A stretch of DNA of 64,000 nt, from NCBI RefSeq assembly GCF_013041605.1, contig NZ_JABEQC010000008.1:62001-126000 (forward strand), given 5' to 3'. The notes below the pieces were generated by a model. That model did not search any database, had not been told where the DNA came from, and saw only the letters and a program-made list of their open reading frames with translations. The stretch comes from Vibrio plantisponsor (GTDB taxonomy: Bacteria; Pseudomonadota; Gammaproteobacteria; Enterobacterales; Vibrionaceae). The stretch's first letter is position 1, and each line of letters opens with the position of its first letter. A program made the position numbers and the translations under genes. Positions 1-9,535 of the stretch are shown in pieces.

Positions 1-60
1 AGCACAGCCAGCGATAAGAGAGATCAATAAGAGAGTGGCATAGTTATATTTTTTCATCAT
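1..60 (-). CDS. tadD: TadD-like pilus lipoprotein, N-terminus only (cut by window edge)
   Basis: Only about 20 codons are inside the window. They encode a basic N-terminus (MMKKYNY), a hydrophobic stretch and the lipobox LIAGC, so this is a lipoprotein signal peptide. In Tad loci the gene after tadC is usually tadD, a TPR lipoprotein needed for assembly of the outer-membrane secretin, and that is the basis of the name. An AAGGA ribosome site lies just upstream; it is better spaced for the second ATG (57) than the first (60). The gene begins 7 bases after tadC, consistent with one operon. No TPR sequence is visible here, so the identity rests on position. Confidence 0.6.
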   Translation of the reverse strand, partial: MMKKYNYATLLLISLIAGCA

Positions 61-67
61 TCATCCT

Positions 68-1012
68 TTATTGCCCAAAAGCTTCCATTAACTTGATGAT
101 TGCCGGTCCAAGAACAACAATAAAAAATCCAGGCCAAATACAGACCAATAGAGGAAAAATCATTTTGGTGGGTATTTTAGCTGCAATCTCCTCCACTTCC
201 TGATTTCGCTTATCACGGTAATCTTCTGTGTAATCACGCAATGTTTGAGATAAACTGCCACCGATTCTTGATGCATGAGACAGCATGCTGATTAAACCAG
301 CCAACTCCTCAACACCCGTTCGTTCAACAAACCCTTGAAACGCTTCTGACATATCGTAGCCCGCCTTGATTTTCAGGCAGACCGTATCTAACTCATCAGC
401 TAAATCCATATGAGACATGCCAAGTTCTTTTGATACTCGCATCAGACCTGCGTTTAAACCTAATCCCGATTCTGTACAAACCACCAGCAGGTCTAGCATA
501 TCTGGAACACCAGCACGAATGCGCGACTGACGTTTTTTAACTAAATGTCGTAAAAATATATTAGGAATGAAAAGACCAACTCCAACACAAATAATTAATA
601 TGAACAGCGGATTTTGCCCACTGTCTGAAAACGTGTAATAAAGTAATCCAGCAAAAAGCCCTATTAGGGTAGAAAGTGTTTTGGCCACATAGAAATAGGT
701 CAGTGCCGTCTCATTATGAAACCCCGCGTGCATCAGCTGATGACGCACAGTTTCTTTCTCTTTAGCATTACTGGTAGTGAAAATCGGTGATAAAGATTCA
801 AGCGCATTATCGATTTTGCTACTTCTCTTTGTTACCTCCGCTTCCATAGTGTAGGTTTGTAGACGATTACGAACACTAGACTGCTTAGTTCGACCAAATA
901 CCAGTAAAAATAGAGTAATAACCACCAGCACACTAGCGAACATAACCATCAGCAGAATGAGGTTTTCTTCTGTTAATTTGAAGTTCTGTAAATAATTGAC
1001 AAGATCCTGCAT
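68..1012 (-). CDS. tadC: TadC, inner-membrane platform protein of the Flp/Tad pilus
   Basis: A 314-aa membrane protein of the T2SF/GspF family. It has an N-terminal membrane segment (about residues 18-40), a cytoplasmic region, paired central hydrophobic segments (about 110-155), the T2SF domain with the GVPDMLDLLVVCTESGLGL region (about 168-186), and a C-terminal hydrophobic segment. TadB and TadC form the membrane platform on which the TadA ATPase acts to extrude Flp pilin. It follows tadB by 3 bases, so the two are translationally close. The length is normal for TadC, and its place after tadB separates the two paralogues. Confidence 0.9.
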   Translation of the reverse strand: MQDLVNYLQNFKLTEENLILLMVMFASVLVVITLFLLVFGRTKQSSVRNRLQTYTMEAEVTKRSSKIDNALESLSPIFTTSNAKEKETVRHQLMHAGFHNETALTYFYVAKTLSTLIGLFAGLLYYTFSDSGQNPLFILIICVGVGLFIPNIFLRHLVKKRQSRIRAGVPDMLDLLVVCTESGLGLNAGLMRVSKELGMSHMDLADELDTVCLKIKAGYDMSEAFQGFVERTGVEELAGLISMLSHASRIGGSLSQTLRDYTEDYRDKRNQEVEEIAAKIPTKMIFPLLVCIWPGFFIVVLGPAIIKLMEAFGQ

Positions 1013-1015
1013 ACA

Positions 1016-1978
1016 TCAAACCTCAAAGTTAATGATTTTTCTTATCCATAAAGCACCAATAAATAACCCAATGCCTCCATAGATTAATAAACGATGACCT
1101 CGAGGATCAGCATAAAGAGGCTCCAAATATCCAGGGCTAATTACACTTAACATAATAAATATAGCGAAAGGTGCCAACATTAACACCCAAGCAGACATTT
1201 TACTTTCAGCAGACAAGGTTTTTATTTTTCGCTGCAACTTAAATCTGGCACGTAATACTTTAGACACTTTATCTAAATTTTCCGCTAGATCACCACCGGT
1301 TTCTTTTTGTAATAAAACCGCACTGGAAAAAGCAAACATAGATACGGTTGGATTACGCTCTACCATTTGCATCATGGCTAATCTGATATCGTAACCATAA
1401 TTTAAAAGGTTAAAGGTATTCTTAAATTCACTGCCTATTGGTTCTGGTAATTCTTTGCCGACTTCGTTAAATGAATAGGTAATGGGATGTCCCGCAGATA
1501 ACATTCGCTTCATAATATCTAATGCATCTGGAAATAGTTCTTCAAATTTACTTAACCTTTTTGATATTTTGCCACTAATAACAAAATACAAAATCAACCA
1601 AACAATAAAACTAACTGCAAAAGCAATATAAAGCTCTGCACCTAAAAAAATCAAAACTAACAGAACCAATATTTGACTCAAAGCCGTATAGGTCACCACT
1701 TGTGTTAATGATTTTCCTATGCCTGCAAGCTCTAGATTTTTTTTCATATTGGCAAAATAACTGTAGCTCACCAATTTCTGATCGATAGGAGACAAGCTTT
1801 TGATGTAATGTTCATTCAACAATGAACGACTCTGCTCATCAACCTGAGATTGGCTTTCTTTCAGCCGCTTACTAATAGCTTTGTGTTTTGCTTTATTGCC
1901 AGCCGCTGGCATCAGAAATGCTTGGGAAATAAGAAAGACTGCAACAAACAGCAAAGCAAAAAAATACAGTTGGTCCAT
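1016..1978 (-). CDS. tadB: TadB, inner-membrane platform protein of the Flp/Tad pilus
   Basis: A 320-aa T2SF/GspF-family protein. An N-terminal membrane anchor (residues 5-24) is followed by a basic, polar stretch, two central hydrophobic segments (about 95-135), and a cytoplasmic domain with FPDALDIMKRMLSAGHP, typical of TadB. A C-terminal hydrophobic pair follows (about 265-312). It partners TadC as the pilus assembly platform for the TadA motor. It sits between tadA (11 bases upstream) and tadC (3 bases downstream) in the same orientation. Nothing is truncated. Confidence 0.9.
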   Translation of the reverse strand: MDQLYFFALLFVAVFLISQAFLMPAAGNKAKHKAISKRLKESQSQVDEQSRSLLNEHYIKSLSPIDQKLVSYSYFANMKKNLELAGIGKSLTQVVTYTALSQILVLLVLIFLGAELYIAFAVSFIVWLILYFVISGKISKRLSKFEELFPDALDIMKRMLSAGHPITYSFNEVGKELPEPIGSEFKNTFNLLNYGYDIRLAMMQMVERNPTVSMFAFSSAVLLQKETGGDLAENLDKVSKVLRARFKLQRKIKTLSAESKMSAWVLMLAPFAIFIMLSVISPGYLEPLYADPRGHRLLIYGGIGLFIGALWIRKIINFEV

Positions 1979-1989
1979 TGCATTACCCC

Positions 1990-3480
1990 TTATTCAAAGG
2001 TTTCATTAAAAATCTCGTAAGGCAAATGCCAACCACGTTTAGACAATGAATCATGACACTGTGGAATTACGCCTGTCGCCGTAAAATAGCCAATGACATT
2101 CCCCTCTTCATCCATACCTTGTCGTTGGAATTTGAAAATTTCTGACATGGTAATAATGTCACCTTCCATGCCATTGATTTCGGCAATACTGACCATTCGC
2201 CGTTTACCATCTTCCTGACGTTCCATTTGAACCACTAAATGAATCGCAGAAGCAATTTGTGCGCGTAAGTTTTTGGTAGAAATATTCCAACCAGCCATAG
2301 CAAACATGTTTTCAACACGACTCAACGCATCACGAGGGGTATTGGCGTGAATGGTTGCCAGCGAGCCGTCATGACCCGTGTTCATTGCAGCAAGCATATC
2401 CACCGCTTCACTACCACGCACCTCACCGAGTACTATTCGGTCAGGTCGCATACGTAATGAGTTTTTAACCAGATCCCTTTGGGTAATCTCGCCTTTCCCC
2501 TCTAAGTTTGCTGGTCGGGTTTCTAAACGAACAACATGGGGTTGTTGTAATTGCAGTTCCGCAGAGTCTTCAATTGTTATGATTCGATCGTCACTAGGAA
2601 TGAAGCCTGAGAATATGTTCAAAGTGGTGGTCTTGCCTGAACCAGTACCACCAGAGATAAGAATATTGAGTTCGCCTTTAACGGCTGCTTCGACAAACTT
2701 TGCCATTTGCTCAGAAATAGAGTTAAACGACAGTAAGTTCTCCATAGTGAGCTTATCGACTGCAAAACGGCGAATGGAAACAGAAGGCCCGTCAAGAGCC
2801 AAGGGTGGGATAATTGCATTAACACGCGAGCCATCAGCTAAGCGAGCATCGACCATAGGCGAAGATTCATCAATACGACGACCAACTTGGCTAACAATTC
2901 GGTCGATAATACTACGCAAATGCCTATCATCAAGAAAGGTATAAGGGGTTCTTTCCAGTTTACCTCGGCGCTCAACAAAGACACTTTTTGCTCCGTTAAC
3001 CAGAATATCTGAAACCGATGAATCATTTAAAAGTGGCTCTAAAGGCCCCAAACCAAATACTTCATCTTCAATCTGTTTGATGACTCTCTTACGACCTTCA
3101 GCACTCAAAGCATGGCTTTGATCTTCAGCCATAAGTTGAACGACGGCATCATGAAGATCTTTTTTAGCTCTGTCTTTTTCTAAGCTAGAAAGCAATGCCA
3201 AATCTAATGTTTCAAGCAGCCGACGATGATAATAGTGCTTAGTTGCTTGCTCCTGTTCTAGCTGCTTTCGAGTGTCATCTATTTGTTTATTTTTTGCTTC
3301 AGCTTCCCGTAATTTGCGCTGAAGTGGGCTTTCATCTTGTTTTGGAGCCTCTGCCTTTTCTTGATTTCCCTGTGCAGGACTAGATTTAGGCTTTATTGGT
3401 ATGTCAGCCTTAGGAGGGCTTTCTTCTTTTAAAAGCTGCTCTTGGAAATCAGAACTAATATTCTTACGTTTAAAAAACAT
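1990..3480 (-). CDS. tadA: TadA/CpaF secretion ATPase (pilus motor)
   Basis: A 496-aa type II/IV secretion ATPase of the CpaF branch that energises Flp pilus assembly at the inner membrane. Visible motifs are Walker A GGTGSGKT (277-284), the Asp box around ITIEDSAEL (301-309), Walker [10 protein letters not shown] (348-356) and the His box [12 protein letters not shown] (369-380). The first 110 residues are unusual: a Pro/Lys/Glu-rich linker (about 20-52), then a charged, probably coiled-coil stretch (about 53-85), before the conserved N-terminal domain. The start is backed by a GGGAGAGGG ribosome site. It lies 17 bases after tadZ. Confidence 0.95.
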   Translation of the reverse strand: MFFKRKNISSDFQEQLLKEESPPKADIPIKPKSSPAQGNQEKAEAPKQDESPLQRKLREAEAKNKQIDDTRKQLEQEQATKHYYHRRLLETLDLALLSSLEKDRAKKDLHDAVVQLMAEDQSHALSAEGRKRVIKQIEDEVFGLGPLEPLLNDSSVSDILVNGAKSVFVERRGKLERTPYTFLDDRHLRSIIDRIVSQVGRRIDESSPMVDARLADGSRVNAIIPPLALDGPSVSIRRFAVDKLTMENLLSFNSISEQMAKFVEAAVKGELNILISGGTGSGKTTTLNIFSGFIPSDDRIITIEDSAELQLQQPHVVRLETRPANLEGKGEITQRDLVKNSLRMRPDRIVLGEVRGSEAVDMLAAMNTGHDGSLATIHANTPRDALSRVENMFAMAGWNISTKNLRAQIASAIHLVVQMERQEDGKRRMVSIAEINGMEGDIITMSEIFKFQRQGMDEEGNVIGYFTATGVIPQCHDSLSKRGWHLPYEIFNETFE

Positions 3481-3497
3481 ACCCTCTCCCTAATCCA

Positions 3498-4718
3498 TCA
3501 GGAAAATAGACGTCTCAGCCAACCTTTTTTCTCTTTAACTGGCGCTAATGTTTGTGATAAATCCACTACTGATTTAGTAATTGAGCTACCTTTTCTCGAC
3601 TCTACAAATGGTTTCCCTAAGTTGGCACTTTCAATAGCCGCTTTAAAATCATTAGGGATGACATGTATTGGAACTCCTGAAATCGTCTGTTCTATGTCTT
3701 TCAGCCTTATTTGCTGACGTTTTTCATAGCGATTAAGGATTATTTCAATTTGATCGCGCTGAATACCGTATTCAAAAGTCATCGCTTTTAGAATACGAGA
3801 CATGTTTTTCACTGCGACTAAATTTTGCTGTGTGACCAAAAATGTTTTACTGGCTCGAGACAAAATCGGTGCAAACATTCGGTCAACACCGCCAGAAAGA
3901 TCAACAAATACGTAAGGATAAAATTCCAACAACGTTGGTAATAGCTTCCCCATCTGCATAGCTTTATCAAAGTTTTCATTATGATTTTCATGTTTAAAAC
4001 TTAATACATGTAAACCAGATGGATGCTTAGATACTAAAGCATGCAATGAAATTTCATCTAAATCAGAGGCGTTAGCAATAGCGTCATTAATACTATAGGC
4101 TGGATTAATATTGAGATAATCCATCACAACACCAAAGTGAATATCCAAATCCAGCAATAACACTTTATCTCGGTTTTGCATCGCAACTTCAACTGCAGTA
4201 TTCAGAGCAACAGTTGTTGCACCAGAACCACCTTTGGTATTGATAAAAACGAATAACTGCCCAAGTTTGCGCGCAGCTATTTTTTCTTCTGCCACATTCT
4301 TCAATAAGGGCATTAAATCCAAAATAGTGGCTTGATCGGATATAAAATCTGTAGCTCCGAGTCGGAGCGCAATTTTTAATGCACCATTATCACCTTCGTC
4401 ACCAAATATGATTAATGAAGTGCTGACTTCGCTGTCTTCAATCATCGGTCCATCGTAGTTTTGTAACTCCACGACTTTTTGTGCCCAGTTAGGACCGGTT
4501 TCGACAAAAATAAGATCGGGTGGTGTGAAGTGTTTGAAACTGTCCGCAACAACTCCATGAAGCGATATAGCTTCAAAATTCAAACTATTACATTGAGACA
4601 GCTCACTCATCATATGAAGTTTGAAAGCATCACTTGAATACAAAACCCATATAGACAAGTTAGTCTTAATTCGAATGTTATTGCTGTCACTACGAGACAA
4701 TTTAACGGCTTCCCCCAT
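3498..4718 (-). CDS. tadZ: TadZ/CpaE, ParA/MinD-like localisation ATPase of the Tad system
   Basis: A 406-aa protein with an N-terminal receiver-like domain (about 20-140, containing the SLIIFGDEGD and GATDFI regions) and a C-terminal MinD/ParA ATPase domain. The deviant Walker A KGGSGATT is at 162-169, and a switch region lies around LLLDLDIHFG. TadZ/CpaE proteins find or mark the pole and recruit the Tad machine. The start is supported by GGGAG 6-8 bases upstream. It sits between tadF and tadA, so the platform and motor genes follow directly. Family identity is clear; whether it hydrolyses ATP cannot be seen. Confidence 0.88.
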   Translation of the reverse strand: MGEAVKLSRSDSNNIRIKTNLSIWVLYSSDAFKLHMMSELSQCNSLNFEAISLHGVVADSFKHFTPPDLIFVETGPNWAQKVVELQNYDGPMIEDSEVSTSLIIFGDEGDNGALKIALRLGATDFISDQATILDLMPLLKNVAEEKIAARKLGQLFVFINTKGGSGATTVALNTAVEVAMQNRDKVLLLDLDIHFGVVMDYLNINPAYSINDAIANASDLDEISLHALVSKHPSGLHVLSFKHENHNENFDKAMQMGKLLPTLLEFYPYVFVDLSGGVDRMFAPILSRASKTFLVTQQNLVAVKNMSRILKAMTFEYGIQRDQIEIILNRYEKRQQIRLKDIEQTISGVPIHVIPNDFKAAIESANLGKPFVESRKGSSITKSVVDLSQTLAPVKEKKGWLRRLFS

Positions 4719-4738
4719 AGAGGCTCCCTTGATTATTT

Positions 4739-5230
4739 TTATTTGCAGTCAATATAAACATCATCACCTGTTGATGAATCAGTGCGCCCAATGCCTAGTG
4801 ACTCGGCGGCCAGAACAGTTTCAAATGCGGGTACCGATATCACGCCATTATCACCGAGAAAATTGAGTATCCCTGAAAATCCATAGTTGTAGTCAACAAT
4901 TTCAGCTTTGACATAATGTATAGGTGCATCATCTGCAAAAATATTCGGTACTGACTTGCCATCCGCATCCAAATAATCAATAGCCAGATTTGCAGTCGTA
5001 AATCCTCGGGGGACAAATTCTGACAAGGCCAGACTACGAATCACATCGCCGTCGTCAACTTGGCAAACTGTCGCTATACGCGCCGCTCTGCGCGTTAAAT
5101 CATTCAGTGCCTGTAAGTTAAACGTGAAATATCCAAGCTCTAAAATGGCAAACACAAGTAACAGCAGACTTGATGCGACTACGGTAAATTCAACAATGGT
5201 GATACCCAGTTGTCTTCGTATTCTCCTCAT
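4739..5230 (-). CDS. tadF: TadF-like pseudopilin (TadE-family)
   Basis: A 163-aa minor pseudopilin. A short basic leader (MRRIRRQLG) is followed by a prepilin-like hydrophobic helix with Glu at the usual place (ITIVEFTVVASSLLLLVF, residues 10-27) and then a soluble domain with two Cys (about 56 and 162) that could pair. TadE and TadF pseudopilins are processed by TadV and are thought to prime pilus assembly. The start overlaps the tadE stop by 4 bases (ATGA), indicating translational coupling. TadE and TadF are hard to tell apart; the name follows gene order. Confidence 0.75.
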   Translation of the reverse strand: MRRIRRQLGITIVEFTVVASSLLLLVFAILELGYFTFNLQALNDLTRRAARIATVCQVDDGDVIRSLALSEFVPRGFTTANLAIDYLDADGKSVPNIFADDAPIHYVKAEIVDYNYGFSGILNFLGDNGVISVPAFETVLAAESLGIGRTDSSTGDDVYIDCK

Positions 5231-5667
5231 GGTGCCACCCTCATCACTGCCGAAGAACGAACTGTTAAGTTATCCAAAGCATCAATAGGCAATAGATTAA
5301 GTATTGATTGGTAATCATAGTTAGCACTGACTACGACATAATTCCCCACAGGGGTCACAGAAATATCGTCAAGTGTCAATGATTCAAGTATCGGAGTTGG
5401 CGTTTCCCCCTGAACAAAAGAGGTCTTTCCATACATAACCATATTCTTTATGTCGCTTTCATTGGCAATAGAGCCTGATGTGGCCGTACCATAAATATTC
5501 ACAACCGCGTATCGGGCTGCATTTTGTACAGATTTATTTAAAACGCTGTAGCGAATAAAAGCGTTACCAAACTCAATGACAACAGTAAATATGAACAGTA
5601 ATACAGGTAAGGTCACCAAAAACTCTACTGCGGCAATACCCGATTGTTTATCAACGTAGCTACGCAT
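5227..5667 (-). CDS. tadE: TadE pseudopilin
   Basis: A 146-aa TadE-family pseudopilin. The leader MRSYVDKQSG is followed by the processed helix IAAVEFLVTLPVLLFIF with the Glu typical of type IV pilin-like proteins. I place the start at 5,667 rather than at an earlier in-frame ATG because an AAGGAG site lies 8 bases upstream and the frame before it has no leader character. The start is 1 base from the end of the tadG-like gene, and the stop overlaps tadF by 4 bases. Role by family: minor pilin needed for assembly, cleaved by TadV. Confidence 0.82.
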   Translation of the reverse strand: MRSYVDKQSGIAAVEFLVTLPVLLFIFTVVIEFGNAFIRYSVLNKSVQNAARYAVVNIYGTATSGSIANESDIKNMVMYGKTSFVQGETPTPILESLTLDDISVTPVGNYVVVSANYDYQSILNLLPIDALDNLTVRSSAVMRVAP

Positions 5668-5668
5668 T

Positions 5669-7042
5669 TCATGACTCCTTATTAAAAGGATCGTCATAAA
5701 GCACAATACGATAAGTACCTAAGCTGTTACTGACCCCGTTATAAGGAACGTTCGGTGTTGGGCATTTTTCCAAATACTCTCCGTAGATCTCTTGCTTATC
5801 GCCGTTATTAGTTGGTGCTCGTTGTAATAAGAAGAAACACCCAACAGACTTCACATTGTAGTCACTGGCCCCAGTGGGAGAAGGATCACCATAAGCATCA
5901 GCAGTGCAGTCAATGATAGGTACTGCTAAGCGTCGCCGGTCATTACCGGTGCTTTTATACAGCTCGTAGTTGAGAGTGAGATCTTCCTGGCTATCGAGTG
6001 GGTAGTCTGCCAATACCGATTCATATTGAGCAATTTCAGCATCAGTAAGTGCTTTGTTATTTTTGGGATTAACATTATTCGCTAATGCAGTTTCCGCTTC
6101 TGCTATTTTTTCAAATACATCGGTTATTGTATTCACATCCTTATGGTCTTTCTTATAGATATCATTTAGCTCAGCGTCGGTAGTGTTTGAGTCAGAAGGG
6201 AAAAGTGAAGCATCAAGATTAGATCTATCACCAAAACGCATATTGAGCCCATCGCCGACAGGTCCTACTGTATTACCCGGTTTTGAACGAACGGTTCTTC
6301 CCGGTACTGCGCATCCTTTATATGCCCCAGCTAATTGTTCACTGAGCTTGTAGTTTTCTGTCTCTGAAGGGGTATTAGGATCATCTGGGTCATAATTAAG
6401 TAACTGAAAATTTCCTGGTCCCATTTCAGAGTTGTTGGTTGCCAGTTTAAGCGCATAAATACTGTTGTACTCATAGCCAGAATTACTGGTGTCGCTAGCG
6501 TCTATTTCACAAACAGCCATAGGCACCAGATTACAACTTCCTCCCCCAGCGCTAGGTCCTGCAACAGCGCTGGCCGACAACTGCTTGTCAAGACCAAACA
6601 TCTGCATAACAAAACTGTTTAAAGATAAGTTATTTACAGCAACCCTTACATAATGATCTTCTCCCGCCGGATCATATCCACCGGTCATATCAGCGCGATT
6701 TGCCAAAGTAATATTCACTTCAACGGGTGCGGAGACAAAATCTAACTCAGCATTTCCGTTTGCCGTCGCCATTTGAGCGAGAGCGTCTTTGGCAGCACCT
6801 GATGCGATGGCAAGAGCACTTGCTGCTGTTCCACTAGTAAAATCAGAGCGATCGAGCACCAAAGCCGCTGCTAATGCAGCAGAGTCAACGCTGTTTTGCA
6901 GCTTAGTCCGGTTCATAAGCGCATGGTTGATATCAACGGCTAACGCTGCAATCCCCATAAAGGAAAACAGTGCTATTGTTACAATCACAGCAACCAGACC
7001 TCGCTGTTTTCGCATTCCGCGAACTGGATGGTGTGTTTTCAT
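5669..7042 (-). CDS. tadG: TadG-like large Tad-domain protein
   Basis: A 457-aa protein. Its basic N-terminus (MKTHHPVRGMRKQRG) is followed by a membrane helix (about 16-37) and the typical Tad/TadG sequence with DINHALMNRTKLQNSVDSAALAAA (about 37-60, interrupted by no gap). A long extracytoplasmic region follows. Cys residues around 171, 179, 242, 377 and 400 suggest disulphides in the periplasm. There is no von Willebrand MIDAS motif that I can see. TadG-type proteins are minor components of Flp pili or the assembly complex. It lies between the small lipoprotein gene (12 bases) and tadE (1 base). Confidence 0.75.
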   Translation of the reverse strand: MKTHHPVRGMRKQRGLVAVIVTIALFSFMGIAALAVDINHALMNRTKLQNSVDSAALAAALVLDRSDFTSGTAASALAIASGAAKDALAQMATANGNAELDFVSAPVEVNITLANRADMTGGYDPAGEDHYVRVAVNNLSLNSFVMQMFGLDKQLSASAVAGPSAGGGSCNLVPMAVCEIDASDTSNSGYEYNSIYALKLATNNSEMGPGNFQLLNYDPDDPNTPSETENYKLSEQLAGAYKGCAVPGRTVRSKPGNTVGPVGDGLNMRFGDRSNLDASLFPSDSNTTDAELNDIYKKDHKDVNTITDVFEKIAEAETALANNVNPKNNKALTDAEIAQYESVLADYPLDSQEDLTLNYELYKSTGNDRRRLAVPIIDCTADAYGDPSPTGASDYNVKSVGCFFLLQRAPTNNGDKQEIYGEYLEKCPTPNVPYNGVSNSLGTYRIVLYDDPFNKES

Positions 7043-7054
7043 ATTGGCCTCAAC

Positions 7055-7312
7055 TTAATTAAAGCCTAACAGCACTTGGCTGCTAGAGCCTCCCTCTAGA
7101 GTTTCACCACTTTTGCCAGTATATGCACTGTAAGCGTCTTCCATACGCTCACCATTACCAGATGGTATAACTTCTAAGTTATTGAGAGTGGCTGACGTGT
7201 CATAGGTTTGTTGCACCCTAAGCTGAGCAACGTGTGTTCCCAAACGATGTTGATTGGCACAACCAGTAAGCAAAATGCTCAATGACACTAATATTAATGG
7301 TGTGTATTTCAT
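7055..7312 (-). CDS. Small lipoprotein of the Tad locus (unknown role)
   Basis: An 85-aa lipoprotein. The signal MKYTPLILVSLSILLTGC ends in a good lipobox (LLTGC, Cys18), and about 67 residues of Ser/Gly/Thr-rich mature sequence follow. I chose 7,312 over the longer frame because GGAGAAG precedes this ATG and the signal peptide begins here. It lies between the secretin gene rcpA (13 bases) and tadG (12 bases). A lipoprotein at this point could be a secretin pilot (an RcpB/CpaD-type role), but it is much shorter than those proteins and I do not recognise the sequence. Function unassigned. Confidence 0.75.
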   Translation of the reverse strand: MKYTPLILVSLSILLTGCANQHRLGTHVAQLRVQQTYDTSATLNNLEVIPSGNGERMEDAYSAYTGKSGETLEGGSSSQVLLGFN

Positions 7313-7325
7313 TTGAAGCTTCTCC

Positions 7326-8780
7326 TTACATATCGTGACCAAATGATCCTTCAGCACCACCTCGAGAGTTATCTTGCAACTCGTCATATTTCTGAGGTTC
7401 AGCTCTATGCACCTCATCCGGTTTAGCTATATAAGCACCTCTACCTAACAGGTAATATTTAACGTCGTTTGGCTCAACGAAAGCATCAGTTGGTAATTTA
7501 ATTCTAGAACGATCGATAGGTTTAGCCAGTCTCGGAGTAACCAAGATGACCAGCTCAGTTTCCCCAGAAATATACTCCTGACTACCAAATAATTGTCCCA
7601 AAACTGGCACGTCCCCTAATCCAGGAAATTTAGAGGCCGAGTCACGGACATTTTCACTAAGAAGACCAGCAATACCAATGGTCTGCCCGTCAGCAAGCTC
7701 TAGGGTAGACGAGGCGCTTCGACGGGTAATCGGCGGGATATAATAAGTCGCGTTAGTCCCCGCCGTACTTAATGATAGAGTTGTGGAAGTCGCTATTTCG
7801 CTTACATCAACAGCTAAATTTAAGTTAATTTTCTTATCACTGAGAATCGTAGGGATAAATTTCACACCAACACCATACTCTTTATACTCGATGGTAATCC
7901 CGTCCTCATCTGGGACTGGGATCGGAAATTCTCCCCCAGCTAAGAATTCGGCTTTGGCTCCACTTAAAGCGGTTAAGTTTGGCTCAGCCAAAACTTTAGC
8001 TACCCCAGTTTCTTTTGCGATATCAAGAGCTAGAGTGAACAGAGTATTCCCATCAATAAACGAAGATAAGATCCCTGTACTTTCCGCTAGAGGGGCACCA
8101 AGCACAGGATTTACGCCAAGGAAACCACCACCGACAGAGGTACCACCGATAGAGAAATTTCCGTTGGTCTGAAAGAAATTAAAGTTAGTGCCGAAACGCC
8201 TTACTAAACTGCGCTGTACTTCTGCAACAGTCACTTCCAACATCACTTGTTGAGCACCACCTATAGTCATTAAGTTAACCACGCCAGTGCTTCCACTTTC
8301 TTCATTGCGGGTTGCTGTTTCGCTATCTGCAGCCTGACCAGCAGCATAAGTTTCGGCCAAACGTAATGCTAAGTTCATTTTTTCTAGTGAGCTTACCTGT
8401 CCACTTAAAATCAGACGATTTTGCGCACTCTGCACACTAACGGTTTCATCCGGCATTATTTCAAACAGCTTGGCCTTGAGATTATTCACATCATGGGTCA
8501 CTTCAATATTGATTGACTCGATTAACTGACCCCGGCTATCCCAAGCCATCAAGTTGGTCGAACCCAATTTTTTACCGATTAAAAACAGCTCATCGGCCTT
8601 CAACATCACAATATCGAGAACATCAGGATCGCCCAATGAGACTCGTGTCGCTTTGCCCGCCAATTCTACAAAGGTCGATTTATGATGTGGAACATTGACC
8701 GTTTTACCACTTTGAGTCGCCGCTATTACCCAGTGATTCAGTGCAAAACACAGTGTAAGTGCCATTATTATTCTTTTCAT
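7326..8780 (-). CDS. rcpA: RcpA/CpaC outer-membrane secretin of the Tad pilus
   Basis: A 484-aa secretin. The signal peptide is MKRIIMALTLCFALNHWVIAA. The pilus-secretin N-terminal domain follows (about 25-95, with the GDPDVLDIVM motif), then a BON-like segment (about 95-140), and the C-terminal secretin domain with the VPVLGQLF motif (about 390-397) and the terminal ELVILVTPRL strand. It forms the outer-membrane channel for the Flp pilus. The ATG at 8,780 with an AGGTGAG site is preferred to the GTG one codon earlier. It starts 8 bases after rcpC ends. Confidence 0.92.
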   Translation of the reverse strand: MKRIIMALTLCFALNHWVIAATQSGKTVNVPHHKSTFVELAGKATRVSLGDPDVLDIVMLKADELFLIGKKLGSTNLMAWDSRGQLIESINIEVTHDVNNLKAKLFEIMPDETVSVQSAQNRLILSGQVSSLEKMNLALRLAETYAAGQAADSETATRNEESGSTGVVNLMTIGGAQQVMLEVTVAEVQRSLVRRFGTNFNFFQTNGNFSIGGTSVGGGFLGVNPVLGAPLAESTGILSSFIDGNTLFTLALDIAKETGVAKVLAEPNLTALSGAKAEFLAGGEFPIPVPDEDGITIEYKEYGVGVKFIPTILSDKKINLNLAVDVSEIATSTTLSLSTAGTNATYYIPPITRRSASSTLELADGQTIGIAGLLSENVRDSASKFPGLGDVPVLGQLFGSQEYISGETELVILVTPRLAKPIDRSRIKLPTDAFVEPNDVKYYLLGRGAYIAKPDEVHRAEPQKYDELQDNSRGGAEGSFGHDM

Positions 8781-8788
8781 CACTCACC

Positions 8789-9535
8789 TCACTCCCTGAC
8801 CCGAACACTTGATGAATTCGTTCCTTTAATAATTGTCACTCGTGGAGCAACATACGGTTGAACCACTTTAGGTTCTATTGCTTGTGGATTACGCAGAGCC
8901 AGTTGTATAGCCCCTTTAGTATTGGCACTGAGTAACTTCTCTGCTTCTTTAGGGGTTACTTCAAGGGTTACAGCGCGAACAATAATCGGTTTATTTTCTT
9001 TGGTTCTGGCCGTTTGGTCGACTGCTAACACTTTGATATCTTTTAAAACGGTGGTTGTAGATGCAGAGTTTTGACCGAATTTCACTGTACTGAGAATATC
9101 AACTCGATTTCCCGGAAGAAGAAACCCAGCCACACCGATAACATCATTGACTCGAATGGTCACCGCACGCTTATCTTCAGGAATGAGTGTTGCGAGCGTT
9201 GCACCTTGCCCCGGTGCATTCACATGTTGAGCAATAATAATTTCATCGGGGTATAAGTTATCTGCAGCAACCATACCAACCAACTCAGATACATCAGAAA
9301 ACTGATGTTCCGAACGCCACGCTTTTTCCAGTAATTTGGTGGTAAAGTGTTGCTCGTCAAGAATAGTACCGGCTGGTACTTCAATGGCTGCGACGACAAC
9401 CGGCTCTCGCTCAACCACTTCAACTTCCGTTTGAGGTTGAGATTGCCTGTCCATCCATTGCTTAGCAAAAAAAACCGCCCCCAACCCGAAGATAATTGAA
9501 AGCAAAAATAACAGGATTATTTGATTGCGACTCAT
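8789..9535 (-). CDS. rcpC: RcpC/CpaB pilus assembly protein (SAF domain)
   Basis: A 248-aa CpaB-family protein. An N-terminal membrane anchor (residues 5-26) precedes a SAF/RcpC domain (about 45-110, VVVAAIEVPAGTILDEQHF region). The C-terminal part contains the conserved GVAGFLLPGNRVDIL motif (about 133-147). It is periplasmic and is thought to associate with the secretin. The start overlaps the stop of the AAA+ ATPase gene by 4 bases (ATGA), so those two are translationally coupled. Length is close to the family norm. Confidence 0.88.
   Translation of the reverse strand: MSRNQIILLFLLSIIFGLGAVFFAKQWMDRQSQPQTEVEVVEREPVVVAAIEVPAGTILDEQHFTTKLLEKAWRSEHQFSDVSELVGMVAADNLYPDEIIIAQHVNAPGQGATLATLIPEDKRAVTIRVNDVIGVAGFLLPGNRVDILSTVKFGQNSASTTTVLKDIKVLAVDQTARTKENKPIIVRAVTLEVTPKEAEKLLSANTKGAIQLALRNPQAIEPKVVQPYVAPRVTIIKGTNSSSVRVRE

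Noticed and set aside
2378..2944. 188-aa plus-strand frame opposite tadA
   Set aside because: Entirely antisense to the conserved ATPase core; no start signal or known domain.
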